DNA of 47,912 bases from an uncultured Cellvibrio sp. (GTDB lineage Bacteria > Pseudomonadota > Gammaproteobacteria > Pseudomonadales > Cellvibrionaceae): the NCBI GenBank assembly GCA_946886255.1, contig CAMPIG010000003.1, positions 1 through 47,912 on the forward strand. Direction: 5' to 3'. This document shows, piece by piece, positions 1-8,664 of the stretch. The notes under the pieces are model-generated. The model was given only the letters and a program-made list of their open reading frames with translations. It was not told the DNA's origin and made no database searches. Within the stretch, counting starts at the first letter, position 1. Each line of letters starts with the position of its first letter. A program made the translations under genes and the position numbers.

Positions 1-393
1 ATACACGGAGCTGCTGGACGCATACACCAGGTGTTCGGTGCCGATATGGCGACAGGCTTCCAGAATATTTAAAAAGCCGGTGATATTGGAATCAATGTAA
101 GCGTGCGGATTGATCAGTGAGTAACGCACGCCCGCCTGGGCCGCGAGATTCACCACGCGGTCCGGTTTGTGTTCCTTGAAGATCTTGTCGATGGCCGCTT
201 TGTCTTCAATGTTGGCGCGCACATCGGTAAAGCCCGCTTGCGGCAGCAATTGTGCGAGGCGGTCTTTCTTGATTTGCACATCGTAATAATCGTTAAGATT
301 ATCGACGCCTACCACTTCATCGCCGCGCGCTAACAGCCGTTTGGCCAGGCTGGAACCGATAAATCCGGCGGTGCCGGTCACTAACACTTTCAT
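1..393 (-). CDS. NAD-dependent sugar epimerase, UDP-glucuronate 4-epimerase-like (partial, C-terminus off window)
   Basis: The gene reads leftward from an ATG at 393 and runs off the left edge, so only about 131 N-terminal residues are visible. They begin MKVLVTGTAGFIGSSLAKRL, the GxxGxxG Rossmann motif of extended short-chain dehydrogenases. DNLNDYYD, LAAQAGVRYSL and YASSSSVY follow, and these are typical of UDP-glucuronate 4-epimerases (CapI/LspL type). Such enzymes interconvert UDP-GlcA and UDP-GalA in the cytoplasm to feed capsule or EPS synthesis. The gene lies 16 bases downstream of the TviB-like dehydrogenase on the same strand, so the two are probably co-transcribed. The exact substrate is an inference: a UDP-N-acetylhexosaminuronic acid epimerase (TviC/WbpP type) is possible given that neighbour. 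The catalytic YxxxK tetrad lies outside the window. Confidence 0.85.
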   Translation of the reverse strand, partial: MKVLVTGTAGFIGSSLAKRLLARGDEVVGVDNLNDYYDVQIKKDRLAQLLPQAGFTDVRANIEDKAAIDKIFKEHKPDRVVNLAAQAGVRYSLINPHAYIDSNITGFLNILEACRHIGTEHLVYASSSSVY

Positions 394-409
394 GGGAATT
401 CCTTATTGC

Positions 410-1684
410 TTAAAGACGTGCGTCCACTGCCTCTTTAGGCAGGATGTGTTTGACATCAAAGAGCACATGGTTGGGTTTGCCGAAGGCGCGAATCGCGTCG
501 GCACCCAATTCGCGGAATTTCTGATGGCCGACGCACAGAATGACCGCATCGTACCCCCCTGCCTGAGGGTTATCAATCAGATCGAGCGCGTACTCGTGTT
601 GGGCCTCAGCTTTGTCCGCCCAGGGATCGTACACATGCACATTAGCATTGTATTTTTGCAGTTCGTGGATGATGTCGATGACGCGAGTGTTGCGCAAATC
701 CGGACAATTTTCCTTGAAGGTCAGGCCCATGATGAGGATATTGGAATCCACCACATGGGTCTTGCGCTGGGTCATCAATTTCACCACGGAATCTGCAATG
801 AAATTGCCCATGCCGTCGTTGATACGACGACCGGCCAGAATGACTTCAGGGTTATAGCCGACCTGCTGTGCTTTATGGGTAAGGTAATAAGGGTCGACGC
901 TGATGCAGTGGCCGCCTACCAGACCGGGGCGGAAGGGCAGGAAATTCCACTTGGTGCCGGCGGCTTCGAGTACTTCCAGCGTATCGATATTCAGGCGCTT
1001 GAAGATCAGTGCCAGCTCATTGATCAGCGCAATGTTGATATCGCGCTGGGTATTTTCGATCACCTTGGCGGCTTCCGCCACCTTGATGCTACTGGCCTTG
1101 TGCGTGCCGACGACCACAATTTTGCGATAAAGCTGGTCGACATATTCAGCGACCTCCGGCGTAGAACCGGAGGTGATCTTGGTGATGTTGTGGACCCGGT
1201 GCTGCTTGTCGCCGGGGTTAATCCGCTCGGGGCTATAACCGGCAAAAAAATCGCGGTTAAATACCAGACCTGAACCGCGTTCGATAAGCGGGACACACAC
1301 TTCTTCGGTGCAGCCAGGGTACACCGTGGATTCAAACACCACGATGCTGTTTTTACCGATAACCCGGCCGAGTAACTGCGATGCTTTTTCCAGTGGGGTC
1401 AGGTCAGGCTGTTTGCTTTCATTGATCGGGGTGGGTACGGTGACGATGTAAACATCACAACCTTTGATGTCATCTTCGTGCGTTGTATAACGCAGCGATT
1501 TCGCTTCGTTGAGTTCGGCAGTATCCAGCTCTAATGTATGGTCGATGCCACGGCGCAATTCGTCGATCCGGCGCTGATTGATATCAAACCCGATAGTGGT
1601 AATTTTTTTTCCGAATTCGACCGCCAGTGGCAGGCCGACATAACCGAGACCGATGATGCAAAGGGTGGGGTTGCTGGCAAACAT
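410..1684 (-). CDS. tviB: Nucleotide-sugar 6-dehydrogenase, TviB/WbpO-like
   Basis: A 424-residue UDP-sugar dehydrogenase, full length for the family. It has the Rossmann motif [12 protein letters not shown] near residues 9-20, [16 protein letters not shown] near 82-97, [11 protein letters not shown], the substrate-binding stretch [19 protein letters not shown], and the catalytic cysteine in [15 protein letters not shown]. From memory it matches Salmonella TviB and Pseudomonas WbpO closely, more so than classical UDP-glucose dehydrogenase. The expected reaction is therefore NAD-dependent double oxidation of UDP-GlcNAc or UDP-GalNAc to the uronic acid. It is followed by the epimerase at 1-393 and is divergent from the EPS core operon. 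Together these supply uronic-acid precursors, which suggests an acidic polysaccharide. The GlcNAc versus GalNAc preference cannot be decided from sequence. Confidence 0.88.
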   Translation of the reverse strand: MFASNPTLCIIGLGYVGLPLAVEFGKKITTIGFDINQRRIDELRRGIDHTLELDTAELNEAKSLRYTTHEDDIKGCDVYIVTVPTPINESKQPDLTPLEKASQLLGRVIGKNSIVVFESTVYPGCTEEVCVPLIERGSGLVFNRDFFAGYSPERINPGDKQHRVHNITKITSGSTPEVAEYVDQLYRKIVVVGTHKASSIKVAEAAKVIENTQRDINIALINELALIFKRLNIDTLEVLEAAGTKWNFLPFRPGLVGGHCISVDPYYLTHKAQQVGYNPEVILAGRRINDGMGNFIADSVVKLMTQRKTHVVDSNILIMGLTFKENCPDLRNTRVIDIIHELQKYNANVHVYDPWADKAEAQHEYALDLIDNPQAGGYDAVILCVGHQKFRELGADAIRAFGKPNHVLFDVKHILPKEAVDARL

Positions 1685-1874
1685 GATGGGTGAATTTCCT
1701 TGGGCGTTCAGTTGATCCAGTGGGCGGCTAAGTTACCACATTTAGCGGCATTTTTTGTATCGCGCTGTGCGCGAAAATGTAAAGCCGCCGGCCGACCTGT
1801 AATGAATTCCGACACTCTGTAAATAAGCGCTCCAATCACGCTTGGGGTAGTCGAGTATTTGTCACAAAACCCGC

Positions 1875-1880
1875 TATAAT
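1875..1880 (+). promoter_or_regulatory. Possible -10 element (TATAAT) upstream of the EPS core operon
   Basis: A perfect TATAAT lies 46 bases before the TTG start of the initiating sugar transferase. No convincing -35 hexamer is found 16-18 bases upstream. A TTGTCA at 1859-1864 is only 10 bases away, which is too close. It could be an activator-dependent sigma-70 promoter. Confidence 0.35.
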
Positions 1881-1926
1881 GCCGGCTCATTTGCGTTCTA
1901 TAACAACCGCTTAAAAGGATTAAGCT

Positions 1927-3345
1927 TTGTCGTATATTCGTCTTAGCAAACATTACGTTCATTTGCCGTATCTCTATCTCGGGATAACCGAAGCAATGTT
2001 ATTGATGCTCGCCGCATGGTTGGCACAACGCGTGGATGCATACATCACGCGTGACTCGATAGACTCGGAGACGATGACATTTTACTGGTTTCCCGTGCTG
2101 GTATTTTCCCTTGTGATGAGCTGCTGCACCCTGTCGATGGGCGTTTACACAGCCATGGTGCGCGAAGGAAATGCGAGCATGATGCTGCGCACCCTGGTCA
2201 GTTTCTTTTTGCTCGGTAGTGTGGCTCTGTTTTTATTAAACCTGATTATCCCTGGTGATTTAATCAATCAAAGTTTTATCTTCTGGGGCGTGATCATTGC
2301 AACGGCGCTGGTATTTATTACGCGCTGGTTATTTCTGGCGGTGGTTGATACCGCAAACCTGAAGCGTCGCGTCATACTCTATGGCGCTGGCGAGCGCGCC
2401 AAAACCTTGTTGCAGGATCTTGCACCGGAGGTCGATGTACTGGGTGTGCAAATTGCCGGGTGTGTTGCTAACGCGCGGGAACCGGTGGAAGTTGATCCGG
2501 CTTTGCTGATTGATGAACCGCAGGACTGGTTGAGTTTCGTCAAACAACATCAGATTTCTGAAATTGTGGTATCGCCTAACGAGCGCCGACGGGGCGAGGG
2601 TGGTTCTTTTCCGCTGAACGAATTTATTGACTGCAAACTGGCCGGCGTGCCTTCCAGCGATGCATTAAGTTTTTGTGAGCGTGAGTTAGGCAAGATTGAT
2701 ATCACGCTGCTTAAGCCCAGTTGGATGTTATTTTCTGACGGCTTCAAATATTCCAAACGACGCTCGGTTGCCAAGCGTTTATTCGACCTGGCTTTGGCGT
2801 CCATGTTTTTTCTGGTGCTCTGGCCATTTATGGTGTTGACGGCGTTAGCCGTAAGGCTCGACAGTCCGGGGCCGATTCTGTATCACCAGCTGCGAGTAGG
2901 ACTGAACGGCAAAACGTTTCGCATTTATAAATTTCGCAGCATGCGCCAGGACGCCGAAGCCGGCGGCAAAGCCATGTGGGCACAAAAAAATGATTCCCGT
3001 GTGACCCGTGTCGGTGCCTTCATTCGCAACACCCGTCTTGATGAACTTCCCCAGCTTTACAATGTTCTTACCGGTTCAATGAGTTTTGTGGGCCCGCGCC
3101 CGGAGCGTCCGGAGTTTGTTAACGACCTGGGCAAGCAGATTCCCTTTTACGATATGCGCCACAAAGTAAAGCCCGGTTTGATGGGTTGGGCACAATTGAA
3201 ATATCCCTACGGTGCATCCGTTGAAGATGCAAAAAATAAACTGCAATACGATTTGTACTATACCAAGAACCACAGCTTTCTCATGGACATGTTAATCATG
3301 ATTCAAACTGTGGAAATTATTTTGTTAGGCAAGGGCGTGCATTAA
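1927..3345 (+). CDS. EPS initiating sugar-phosphate transferase (exosortase-system TIGR03013-like, polyprenyl glycosylphosphotransferase)
   Basis: A 472-residue membrane enzyme that should transfer a sugar-1-phosphate from a UDP-sugar to undecaprenyl phosphate, the first step of repeat-unit assembly. The N-terminus has four to five hydrophobic segments (about residues 15-135), then a Rossmann-like CoA-binding region near 145-200. A further membrane helix (around 283-305) opens the C-terminal bacterial sugar transferase domain, with VRLDSPGPILYHQLRVG, FRIYKFRSMR, RNTRLDELPQLYNVL and SFVGPRPERPEF. This layout matches the TIGR03013 group tied to exosortase A loci. The start is a TTG at 1927 preceded by an AAAAGGA ribosome site. 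It heads the plus-strand run that continues with export, chain-length, kinase-like and beta-barrel genes. Confidence 0.9.
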   Translation: MSYIRLSKHYVHLPYLYLGITEAMLLMLAAWLAQRVDAYITRDSIDSETMTFYWFPVLVFSLVMSCCTLSMGVYTAMVREGNASMMLRTLVSFFLLGSVALFLLNLIIPGDLINQSFIFWGVIIATALVFITRWLFLAVVDTANLKRRVILYGAGERAKTLLQDLAPEVDVLGVQIAGCVANAREPVEVDPALLIDEPQDWLSFVKQHQISEIVVSPNERRRGEGGSFPLNEFIDCKLAGVPSSDALSFCERELGKIDITLLKPSWMLFSDGFKYSKRRSVAKRLFDLALASMFFLVLWPFMVLTALAVRLDSPGPILYHQLRVGLNGKTFRIYKFRSMRQDAEAGGKAMWAQKNDSRVTRVGAFIRNTRLDELPQLYNVLTGSMSFVGPRPERPEFVNDLGKQIPFYDMRHKVKPGLMGWAQLKYPYGASVEDAKNKLQYDLYYTKNHSFLMDMLIMIQTVEIILLGKGVH

Positions 3346-3382
3346 TTTCCTACAGCCACAGACTCGATGAAGGAGTGAGGGC

Positions 3383-4000
3383 GTGAAAAATTTTATTTGG
3401 TTAAGTGGAGTGTTGTTAGTCAGCTTGTTGGTTGGTGCCTGCTCCGGCACCAGGAACGTTGCGCCACCGGTGAGTGAAAATGCCGGTGTACTTGAAGAAT
3501 ATCGCATTGGGGTGGGCGATGCGTTGGATATCAATGTATGGCGGAATCCTGAATTGTCGGTGTCGGTGCCGGTGCGACCGGATGGAAAAATTTCGATGCC
3601 CTTGATCGGCGATATTGACGCAGCCAATCTGACGACGCGCGAGTTGTCAGACAACATCGTGAAAGGTCTCACCAATTATGTGCGCAGTCCACAGGTAACG
3701 GTGATTGTGACCAACCCCAGCAGCTCTGATTTCCAGCGTCGTGTACGCATCACCGGTGCGGTTAACAATCCGCAATCAATTCCTTATCGGGAAGGTATGA
3801 CGGTACTGGATCTGGTATTGCTCGCTGGCGGAACCAATGAATTCGCTTCCGGTAATGGCGCAAAACTTTATCGCAAGATTAACGGCACAGTAAAAGTGTA
3901 TCCGATACGTTTAAATGATCTGGTGAATAAAGGCGATGTCAGTACGAATTATCCATTGCAGCCGTCGGATATTGTCACTGTGCCGGAGCGCGCATTCTGA
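3383..4000 (+). CDS. Polysaccharide export lipoprotein, Wza-like (exosortase-system type)
   Basis: A 205-residue lipoprotein starting at GTG 3383 behind an AAGGAG site. A type II signal peptide ends with the lipobox LVGAC (cysteine at about 20), so the mature protein is lipid-anchored, presumably in the outer membrane. The Poly_export domain follows with YRIGVGDALDINVWRNPELS and RPDGKISMPLIGDI, then SLBB-like segments with VRITGAVNNPQSIPYREGMTVLDL. It is much shorter than E. coli Wza, as is usual for the exosortase-linked group, which lacks the C-terminal amphipathic helix ring. It would form the periplasmic/outer-membrane part of the export channel. The beta-barrel at 6379-7662 could supply the outer-membrane pore; that is inference. 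Confidence 0.9.
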   Translation: MKNFIWLSGVLLVSLLVGACSGTRNVAPPVSENAGVLEEYRIGVGDALDINVWRNPELSVSVPVRPDGKISMPLIGDIDAANLTTRELSDNIVKGLTNYVRSPQVTVIVTNPSSSDFQRRVRITGAVNNPQSIPYREGMTVLDLVLLAGGTNEFASGNGAKLYRKINGTVKVYPIRLNDLVNKGDVSTNYPLQPSDIVTVPERAF

Positions 4001-4036
4001 CGGTTGATAGACAACCCTACAGCCTGGTGAGGATTC

Positions 4037-5557
4037 ATGGATACGGCGTTTATTAAAGATATGTTGCTTGCGCTAAAAGCAGAATTGATTCGCTTTCGTT
4101 TCTGGTGCGTGCTGTTGTTTATTCTGGTGAGTGGCCTGGTGTTGCTGGTGGGTGTTATGTGGCCTAAGAATTACGCCACCAGTGCGCTGTTATTTGCCGA
4201 TGAAACCAATATTCTTGAGCCCCTGTTGCGCGGCCGCGCAGAAGTGACATCGATTGACCGCTCAGTGCAAGCGCGAGAAATTATATACACGCGCGGTATT
4301 ATGGAAACCGTAGCAAGGCAACGCGGCCTGCTGACAAAAGAAACTCCGCCGGAACAAGAGGACCGCATCATTCGCGCCATACGGGGTGGTCTTGATGTGC
4401 GTTCAGAACAGAATAATTATTTTCGTATCTCATTTATATCGAACGATCCTGACAATTCTTTCGAAACACTCAATACCATCATCAATGTATTCATTGAAAA
4501 CAGTGCCAGCAAAAAACGCCAGGAAAGCTTGAACGCCTTTAATTTTATTGATGCACAGGTACAAACCTACAAACGACAACTGGAACTGGCAGAAGAAAAA
4601 CTCAAGGAATTTAATGCACAGAATGTTGATGGTACCGAAGCAGGTGTTGCCACGCGTATTGCCGAATTGCGCGGCGAAATTGAATCCCTCAAAATTACCA
4701 TTGAAGAAACAGAAGCGCGCATTAACACCATCACCACCCAGTTGGGTAACGAAAGCCAGTACCAGCAGGCCAAGGGTGAGATAGATGAGTTGCGCCAGCG
4801 TCGGCAGAGCTTGGTTAATCAACTGGAACAGTTGCTGTTGGTTTACCAGGAAGGTTACCCGGATGTTATTTCTCTGCGTGCCCAAATTGCGGAGTTGGAT
4901 GCTGCGATTCATATGGCACAGGCTTCCGGTGGCGATGTCTACACCGGGCGGGGCGAGGCGGTAGAAAATCCGTTGTATGAAGAATTGCGGCGGCAATTGT
5001 CGGTGGCAAAAGTCGACTTGCGTGGCCAAAAACGTCGTATGGAATCACTGATACATTTGTCGGAGCAGGAACACGAACGCGCACAGCGGGTTGCTGCTAA
5101 TCAGGCGCAGCTTTCGGAACTAACCCGCGATTACAACGTAACCCGCGATGTATACGAAGAGATGTTGCAGCGTAAGGAATCGGCGCGCTTATCCATGACC
5201 CTGGATATTGAAGGGCAAGGAATCAGTTATCGAATTCAGGAGCCAGCGACCTTCCCATTAAAACCATCCGGTTTACGCTTTATTCATTTCGCCATCCTCG
5301 GACCCATCCTCGGATTGCTGGCACCCATTGGCTTACTAGTGTTATATGTCATGGTCGATCCGCATTTCCGCTCAGCTCGCGCCTTGCAACAACAATTGCC
5401 AGCGGGGATTGAATTGATCGGCATTATTCCGCATTACCACACACCGCTTAGTGAACGTCTGCTGAGAAAGGATGTGGTGATATTGTTCTTTCTGTGTCTG
5501 TTGGCGATGGCCGCTTATGCCAGTTTTGCCAGCTATTGGCATATCACCAGAAGCTAA
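4037..5557 (+). CDS. Polysaccharide chain-length determinant, Wzz-like (exosortase-system type)
   Basis: A 506-residue inner-membrane protein. The first transmembrane helix is at about residues 20-42, and a Wzz domain follows directly (PKNYATSALLFADETN). Residues about 165-400 form a long coiled-coil region rich in Glu, Gln and Arg (for example EEKLKEFNAQN and IDELRQRRQSLVNQLEQLL). The C-terminus has hydrophobic segments near 413-437 and 480-500. The PATFPLKPSGLRFI stretch before the last helices is the proline-rich motif common to Wzz/Wzc proteins. It should set chain length and bridge the inner membrane to the export lipoprotein upstream. There is no fused kinase domain; the kinase-like protein is the next gene, 14 bases downstream. 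Confidence 0.88.
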   Translation: MDTAFIKDMLLALKAELIRFRFWCVLLFILVSGLVLLVGVMWPKNYATSALLFADETNILEPLLRGRAEVTSIDRSVQAREIIYTRGIMETVARQRGLLTKETPPEQEDRIIRAIRGGLDVRSEQNNYFRISFISNDPDNSFETLNTIINVFIENSASKKRQESLNAFNFIDAQVQTYKRQLELAEEKLKEFNAQNVDGTEAGVATRIAELRGEIESLKITIEETEARINTITTQLGNESQYQQAKGEIDELRQRRQSLVNQLEQLLLVYQEGYPDVISLRAQIAELDAAIHMAQASGGDVYTGRGEAVENPLYEELRRQLSVAKVDLRGQKRRMESLIHLSEQEHERAQRVAANQAQLSELTRDYNVTRDVYEEMLQRKESARLSMTLDIEGQGISYRIQEPATFPLKPSGLRFIHFAILGPILGLLAPIGLLVLYVMVDPHFRSARALQQQLPAGIELIGIIPHYHTPLSERLLRKDVVILFFLCLLAMAAYASFASYWHITRS

Positions 5558-5571
5558 GGGGGCAGGACAGA

Positions 5572-6357
5572 ATGGATAAGAACAAAGAACGTAATATTGA
5601 GCAACTGATCGAAGGCGTTGACGCCATGGTCGAAAGCCGTGATCAATTGGTTAAGACGGCCGTGCTTGAACATCGTAAGCGCGAACAAATAAAAAATATG
5701 TCGTTGCCGATCTTGTGGACACAAGATGAACTCTATGAAAAGAAAGTCGTCTTCATCGGTATGCGGCAGCGTGAATTGTTGAACGCCTTCCGTGAAGTCA
5801 GAATCCGGCTGTTACAAAAAAGTAAGAGCGATAACATTGTGGTGTTGGTGTCTTCGGTGACTACAGAGGCAGACTCCAGTTTCTTCGGCTTCAATCTGGC
5901 GGCAACCTTTGCGTTGGATCCTCACAAGACAGCCTTATACGTTGATTGCAATCCACACAGCACCTCCGCTGAACGTTACACCACAACAGAAGTTGACAAT
6001 GGTTTAGTGCAATATCTTTTTGATAATACCATCCCCCTGAAGCACATTATTTATCCCAGCGGTGTGGAACGCTTGCGAGTCATTCCCTCCGGTGGATTGA
6101 GTGAGTCAGCGGCTGAATTGTTCAGCTCCAAGCGCATGGAAGTGTTTATCGCTGAGATTAAAAATCGTTACCCGGATCGTTTTATTGTGTTGGATGCTCC
6201 GCCGGTTCAGCAGTCGACAGAGGCGCGAATATTGTCGCAGTACTGTGATCACGCGTTATTGGTGGTGCCTTTTGGCAAAGCGGTGACCAACGAAGTGTTG
6301 TCCGCCGTTGAGGCAGTAGGTAAGGAAAAATTTGCGGGGCTGGTATTCAACAATTGA
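5572..6357 (+). CDS. BY-kinase-like P-loop protein with degenerate Walker A (probable pseudokinase)
   Basis: A 261-residue protein in the position and fold of the exosortase-system tyrosine autokinase (CpsD/Wzc-like ATPase). An N-terminal helical part (1-60) precedes RELLNAFREVRIRLLQ, a typical BY-kinase lead-in. In the P-loop region, residues about 95-103 read SVTTEADSS where the family has the GEGK(S/T) core, so both glycines and the essential lysine are gone. The Walker A' region (about 121-128, ALYVDCNP) and Walker B (about 204-211, FIVLDAPP) remain recognisable. The C-terminus ends FNN with no tyrosine cluster. ATP hydrolysis and autophosphorylation are therefore unlikely; a structural or regulatory role in the export complex is inferred. 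The ATG at 5572 is chosen because it follows a GGCAGGA site and avoids overlap with the upstream gene; an upstream in-frame start at 5494 would overlap it. Confidence 0.8.
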   Translation: MDKNKERNIEQLIEGVDAMVESRDQLVKTAVLEHRKREQIKNMSLPILWTQDELYEKKVVFIGMRQRELLNAFREVRIRLLQKSKSDNIVVLVSSVTTEADSSFFGFNLAATFALDPHKTALYVDCNPHSTSAERYTTTEVDNGLVQYLFDNTIPLKHIIYPSGVERLRVIPSGGLSESAAELFSSKRMEVFIAEIKNRYPDRFIVLDAPPVQQSTEARILSQYCDHALLVVPFGKAVTNEVLSAVEAVGKEKFAGLVFNN

Positions 6358-6378
6358 TTTCATTCAGAGGCATCGATT

Positions 6379-7662
6379 ATGAAACGGACATTATTTTTCA
6401 GATGTTTTATACCGTTGTGTCTGCCTGCTCTGGCGATGCCGACCATAGCGGCTGTGGAGATCAATCTGGGTGTTACCAGTCGCTATTCTGATAATGCGCG
6501 ACGCACCTACAGCGATAAAATTTCCGAGCGTCAGGATGAGTACAGTGCAAGCATTCTGGCGGATTATGAAAATTCCTTGCTGGATTTTGAGACGGATTAT
6601 CGCGCAAGCGAAAACCGGTTCGATAAGGATTCACAGCCCGATCGCAGTTTAATTGAAGGTAATGCCGAATTGTTGATCGGCAAATCCCACAATCCCGTGG
6701 ATTTATTATTGGTCCACTCGCGCCGCTCGGTACTCGGCGCACCGGATCAAGTTGATTTGCTGCAAAATGAAGATGAACGAGAAATTTTTTCAGCAATTCC
6801 GACGGCGCGGTTGCGTCTTTCAAGTGTCGATAATCTGTTACTGCGGGGCGACTATACGCAAGTCGATTTTCGTTACGCGGATATCTTTAATTCAGAGCGC
6901 GCCGGCGGCTCACTGATCTGGCAGCATCGTTTTTCGTCCGTAAGCAACCTGGAGGTCGCGGCTCAACATACAGAAATAAGCTACGACGGACTCCCCGATA
7001 ATGACTATGAATATCAGAACGCCTCGGTTACCTTCGCCACCGAATTGCGCTATCTGTCTTACCGCGTAAGCGTGGGTTATAACCAGAGTACGCCGGAAGT
7101 TGGCGAGGATTTTTCCGCACCCAGTTATCGGGTCGAGATAGATTACCGCACGGGCTTTAATACCCTGAGCTTGCTTGCCAGTCAGCAGATTACCGATACC
7201 TCCCTTGGGGATGGTAATCAGGGCATGCTGGACAATGTGAACCTGGATGATGCGACGGGAGTAGGCCTGGATCAATTTGAGAGCCGGGTGGTTGAACTCC
7301 GCTGGGATAACCAGTCCCTCTGCAGACGTTGTAACGCCTACGCGAGCCTGTTGTACGAACAGGAGCAATACCAGACGCTCACAGAAGATAATGATCAAAA
7401 TGTAGCCAGTGTTGGCGTTGACTATCAACTTTCACGGGCGTCCTCCATTGGCCTTCAGGCCAGCAGGCGGGAACGTAAATTCGACCGTGATGTAGACAGA
7501 AACGATTTTACGGTGACGTCTGTAGGAGCCAATTATCGTTACACCTTTATCAATGATTTGTCCGTACAACTTTTCGTTATCGTCGATAAAAGCGAGTCCG
7601 ATTCGGAAACGCTGACCTACGATGAACGCATCTCCGGCATAACCCTGACCTATACCTTCTAG
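6379..7662 (+). CDS. Outer-membrane beta-barrel protein, exosortase-system-associated (TIGR03016-like)
   Basis: A 427-residue protein with a Sec signal peptide (cleavage expected after about residue 24, ...TIAA) and then almost entirely alternating polar/hydrophobic beta-strand sequence. It ends in the aromatic residue F of ITLTYTF, as outer-membrane barrels do. Early residues NLGVTSRYSDNARRTYSDK match the recurrent SDN motif of the exosortase-associated outer-membrane family. The gene directly follows the kinase-like gene (21-base gap) and should end the first transcription unit, since a terminator-like hairpin lies 130 bases downstream. A role as the outer-membrane exit pore for the EPS is plausible from position but unproven. 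One internal pair of cysteines (LCRRCN, near residue 315) is unusual for a barrel and may form a disulfide. Confidence 0.8.
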   Translation: MKRTLFFRCFIPLCLPALAMPTIAAVEINLGVTSRYSDNARRTYSDKISERQDEYSASILADYENSLLDFETDYRASENRFDKDSQPDRSLIEGNAELLIGKSHNPVDLLLVHSRRSVLGAPDQVDLLQNEDEREIFSAIPTARLRLSSVDNLLLRGDYTQVDFRYADIFNSERAGGSLIWQHRFSSVSNLEVAAQHTEISYDGLPDNDYEYQNASVTFATELRYLSYRVSVGYNQSTPEVGEDFSAPSYRVEIDYRTGFNTLSLLASQQITDTSLGDGNQGMLDNVNLDDATGVGLDQFESRVVELRWDNQSLCRRCNAYASLLYEQEQYQTLTEDNDQNVASVGVDYQLSRASSIGLQASRRERKFDRDVDRNDFTVTSVGANYRYTFINDLSVQLFVIVDKSESDSETLTYDERISGITLTYTF

Positions 7663-7792
7663 GCTCGCAGCTCATTTTGGCGCTGAATTATTTGTTTCGC
7701 TGATGGCGAGCAGGTTTAGCGCTTACGAAGGACTGAAATTTTCTCAAGATGTAGCCCCCTTCTCATATTTCCCGCATTTATCCCGCTATGAT

Positions 7793-7824
7793 TCTGCCGC
7801 CTCGGCAGATTTGTCGATTTTTTT
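7793..7824 (+). terminator. Rho-independent terminator-like hairpin
   Basis: TCTGCCG (7793-7799) pairs perfectly with CGGCAGA (7803-7809) around a 3-base loop. A T-rich stretch follows, including seven T at 7818-7824. It lies 130 bases after the beta-barrel stop codon and would separate the export operon from the next gene. The T-run is offset by several bases, which weakens the call. Confidence 0.5.
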
Positions 7825-7962
7825 AACACTTTTATGACAAATGCCATGGGTTCAGGGGAGGGGCATGGTGTATGTCGTCTTAATTCTTTATATAACCGAA
7901 CTTCATATAAAGATTTTGCCGTCAGTGAACCAGGCTGCACAAAAAGAGTGGCGCCTTTCTAC

Positions 7963-8002
7963 AAATTGCAAAATAGGGCGCCCGACGCGTGAAATTGCAA
8001 AA
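7963..8002. repeat. Direct repeat flanking a palindrome (possible operator)
   Basis: The 11-base sequence AAATTGCAAAA occurs at 7963-7973 and again at 7992-8002, 29 bases apart. The 8-base palindrome GGGCGCCC sits between them at 7976-7983. The spacing is near three helical turns, and the element is about 95 bases before the lipoprotein start, so a protein-binding site is possible. Confidence 0.3.
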
Positions 8003-8097
8003 CCCTGATCAATACTCTCTTCAGGATTCCATCGAAGGAATGACGAAAATCAACAGTTTTCTTGGCTTCGGCCATAGATTTTCAGGATGTACCCAGC

Positions 8098-8664
8098 ATG
8101 AATATCGTCAAGTTCGCGCGTCGCTTACCCAATCTGCTGGCATGTGCCAGCGCATTACTGCTGCTTTCTGCATGCGGTGGCAATGACGATGAAACCCGGC
8201 TCGGCCAGGTTAATGACGCCTCAAGTCAAGCCTCGATAGCGGCATCTGTTCCAAGTAGCAGTTCGGGAACAATATCCTCCAGCGTTTCATCCCAGCGTTC
8301 ATCAAGTAGCTCTTCCCCCGTGGGTGTGGGCGTTTCCAGCAGTTCGATCAGCTCCAGAAGTTCAGCCAGTTCGGCAAAATCCAACAGCTCTTCATCCGCA
8401 GCTCCCGTCTCCCGTGATGTGGTGATTGAATGGTATATCCCCACGGAGCGTGAAAATGGTGATTATCTTGAGCTCTATGAGATCGGCGGTTATGAGATCC
8501 GTTACAAGTTGACGTCCGCTCAAGACTATCAATCCGTTGTCATTGACGATGGCAACATTGACCATTACGACTTGGGTGAGCTTAGCGGAAACTATGAATT
8601 TCAGATCGCCACCTTTGATGTAAATGGCTTATACAGCGAGTATGTCCCCATCAATCCTAATTGA
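8098..8664 (+). CDS. Serine-rich-linker lipoprotein with C-terminal fibronectin-III-like domain
   Basis: A 188-residue predicted lipoprotein. The ATG at 8098 is preferred because it follows an AGGAT site and gives a clean signal peptide (MNIVKFARRLPNLLACASAL) ending in the lipobox LLSAC. Residues about 45-105 are a low-complexity linker made largely of serine, with a few Ala, Gly, Val and Pro. Such poly-Ser linkers are common in secreted carbohydrate-active proteins of Cellvibrio and Saccharophagus. The C-terminal 80 residues (VIEWYIPTERENGDYLEL to the end, including GYEIRYKL and YEFQIATFDVNGLYSEY) read like one fibronectin type III module. There is no PEP-CTERM tail. It sits alone between the export operon and the exosortase. 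The function is unknown; a surface tether or EPS-binding role is a guess. Confidence 0.75.
   Translation: MNIVKFARRLPNLLACASALLLLSACGGNDDETRLGQVNDASSQASIAASVPSSSSGTISSSVSSQRSSSSSSPVGVGVSSSSISSRSSASSAKSNSSSSAAPVSRDVVIEWYIPTERENGDYLELYEIGGYEIRYKLTSAQDYQSVVIDDGNIDHYDLGELSGNYEFQIATFDVNGLYSEYVPINPN

Larger units (their letters stand above)
7663..8097. other. 435-base intergenic region between the beta-barrel and Ser-rich lipoprotein genes
   Basis: No convincing coding sequence is seen on either strand. It contains a terminator-like hairpin (7793-7824) and, close to the next gene, an 11-base direct repeat flanking an 8-base palindrome (7963-8002). A search by eye for a sigma-54 pattern (GG, 10 bases, GC) gave no good match. 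Confidence 0.5.

Noticed and set aside
341..1273. Long open frame on the plus strand opposite the nucleotide-sugar dehydrogenase
   Set aside because: It is antisense to a well-conserved TviB-like gene and its translation shows no family motif.
1859..1880. TTGTCA and TATAAT as a full sigma-70 promoter
   Set aside because: The two hexamers are only 10 bases apart, too short for a normal promoter; only the -10 is kept, at low confidence.
4430..5029. 199-codon open frame on the minus strand inside the chain-length gene
   Set aside because: It is a shadow of the coiled-coil coding region; there is no ribosome site or recognisable domain.
8226..8444. Minus-strand frame rich in Glu and Leu opposite the Ser-rich linker
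   Set aside because: Its composition is simply the complement of serine-codon repeats; no start signal or function is visible.
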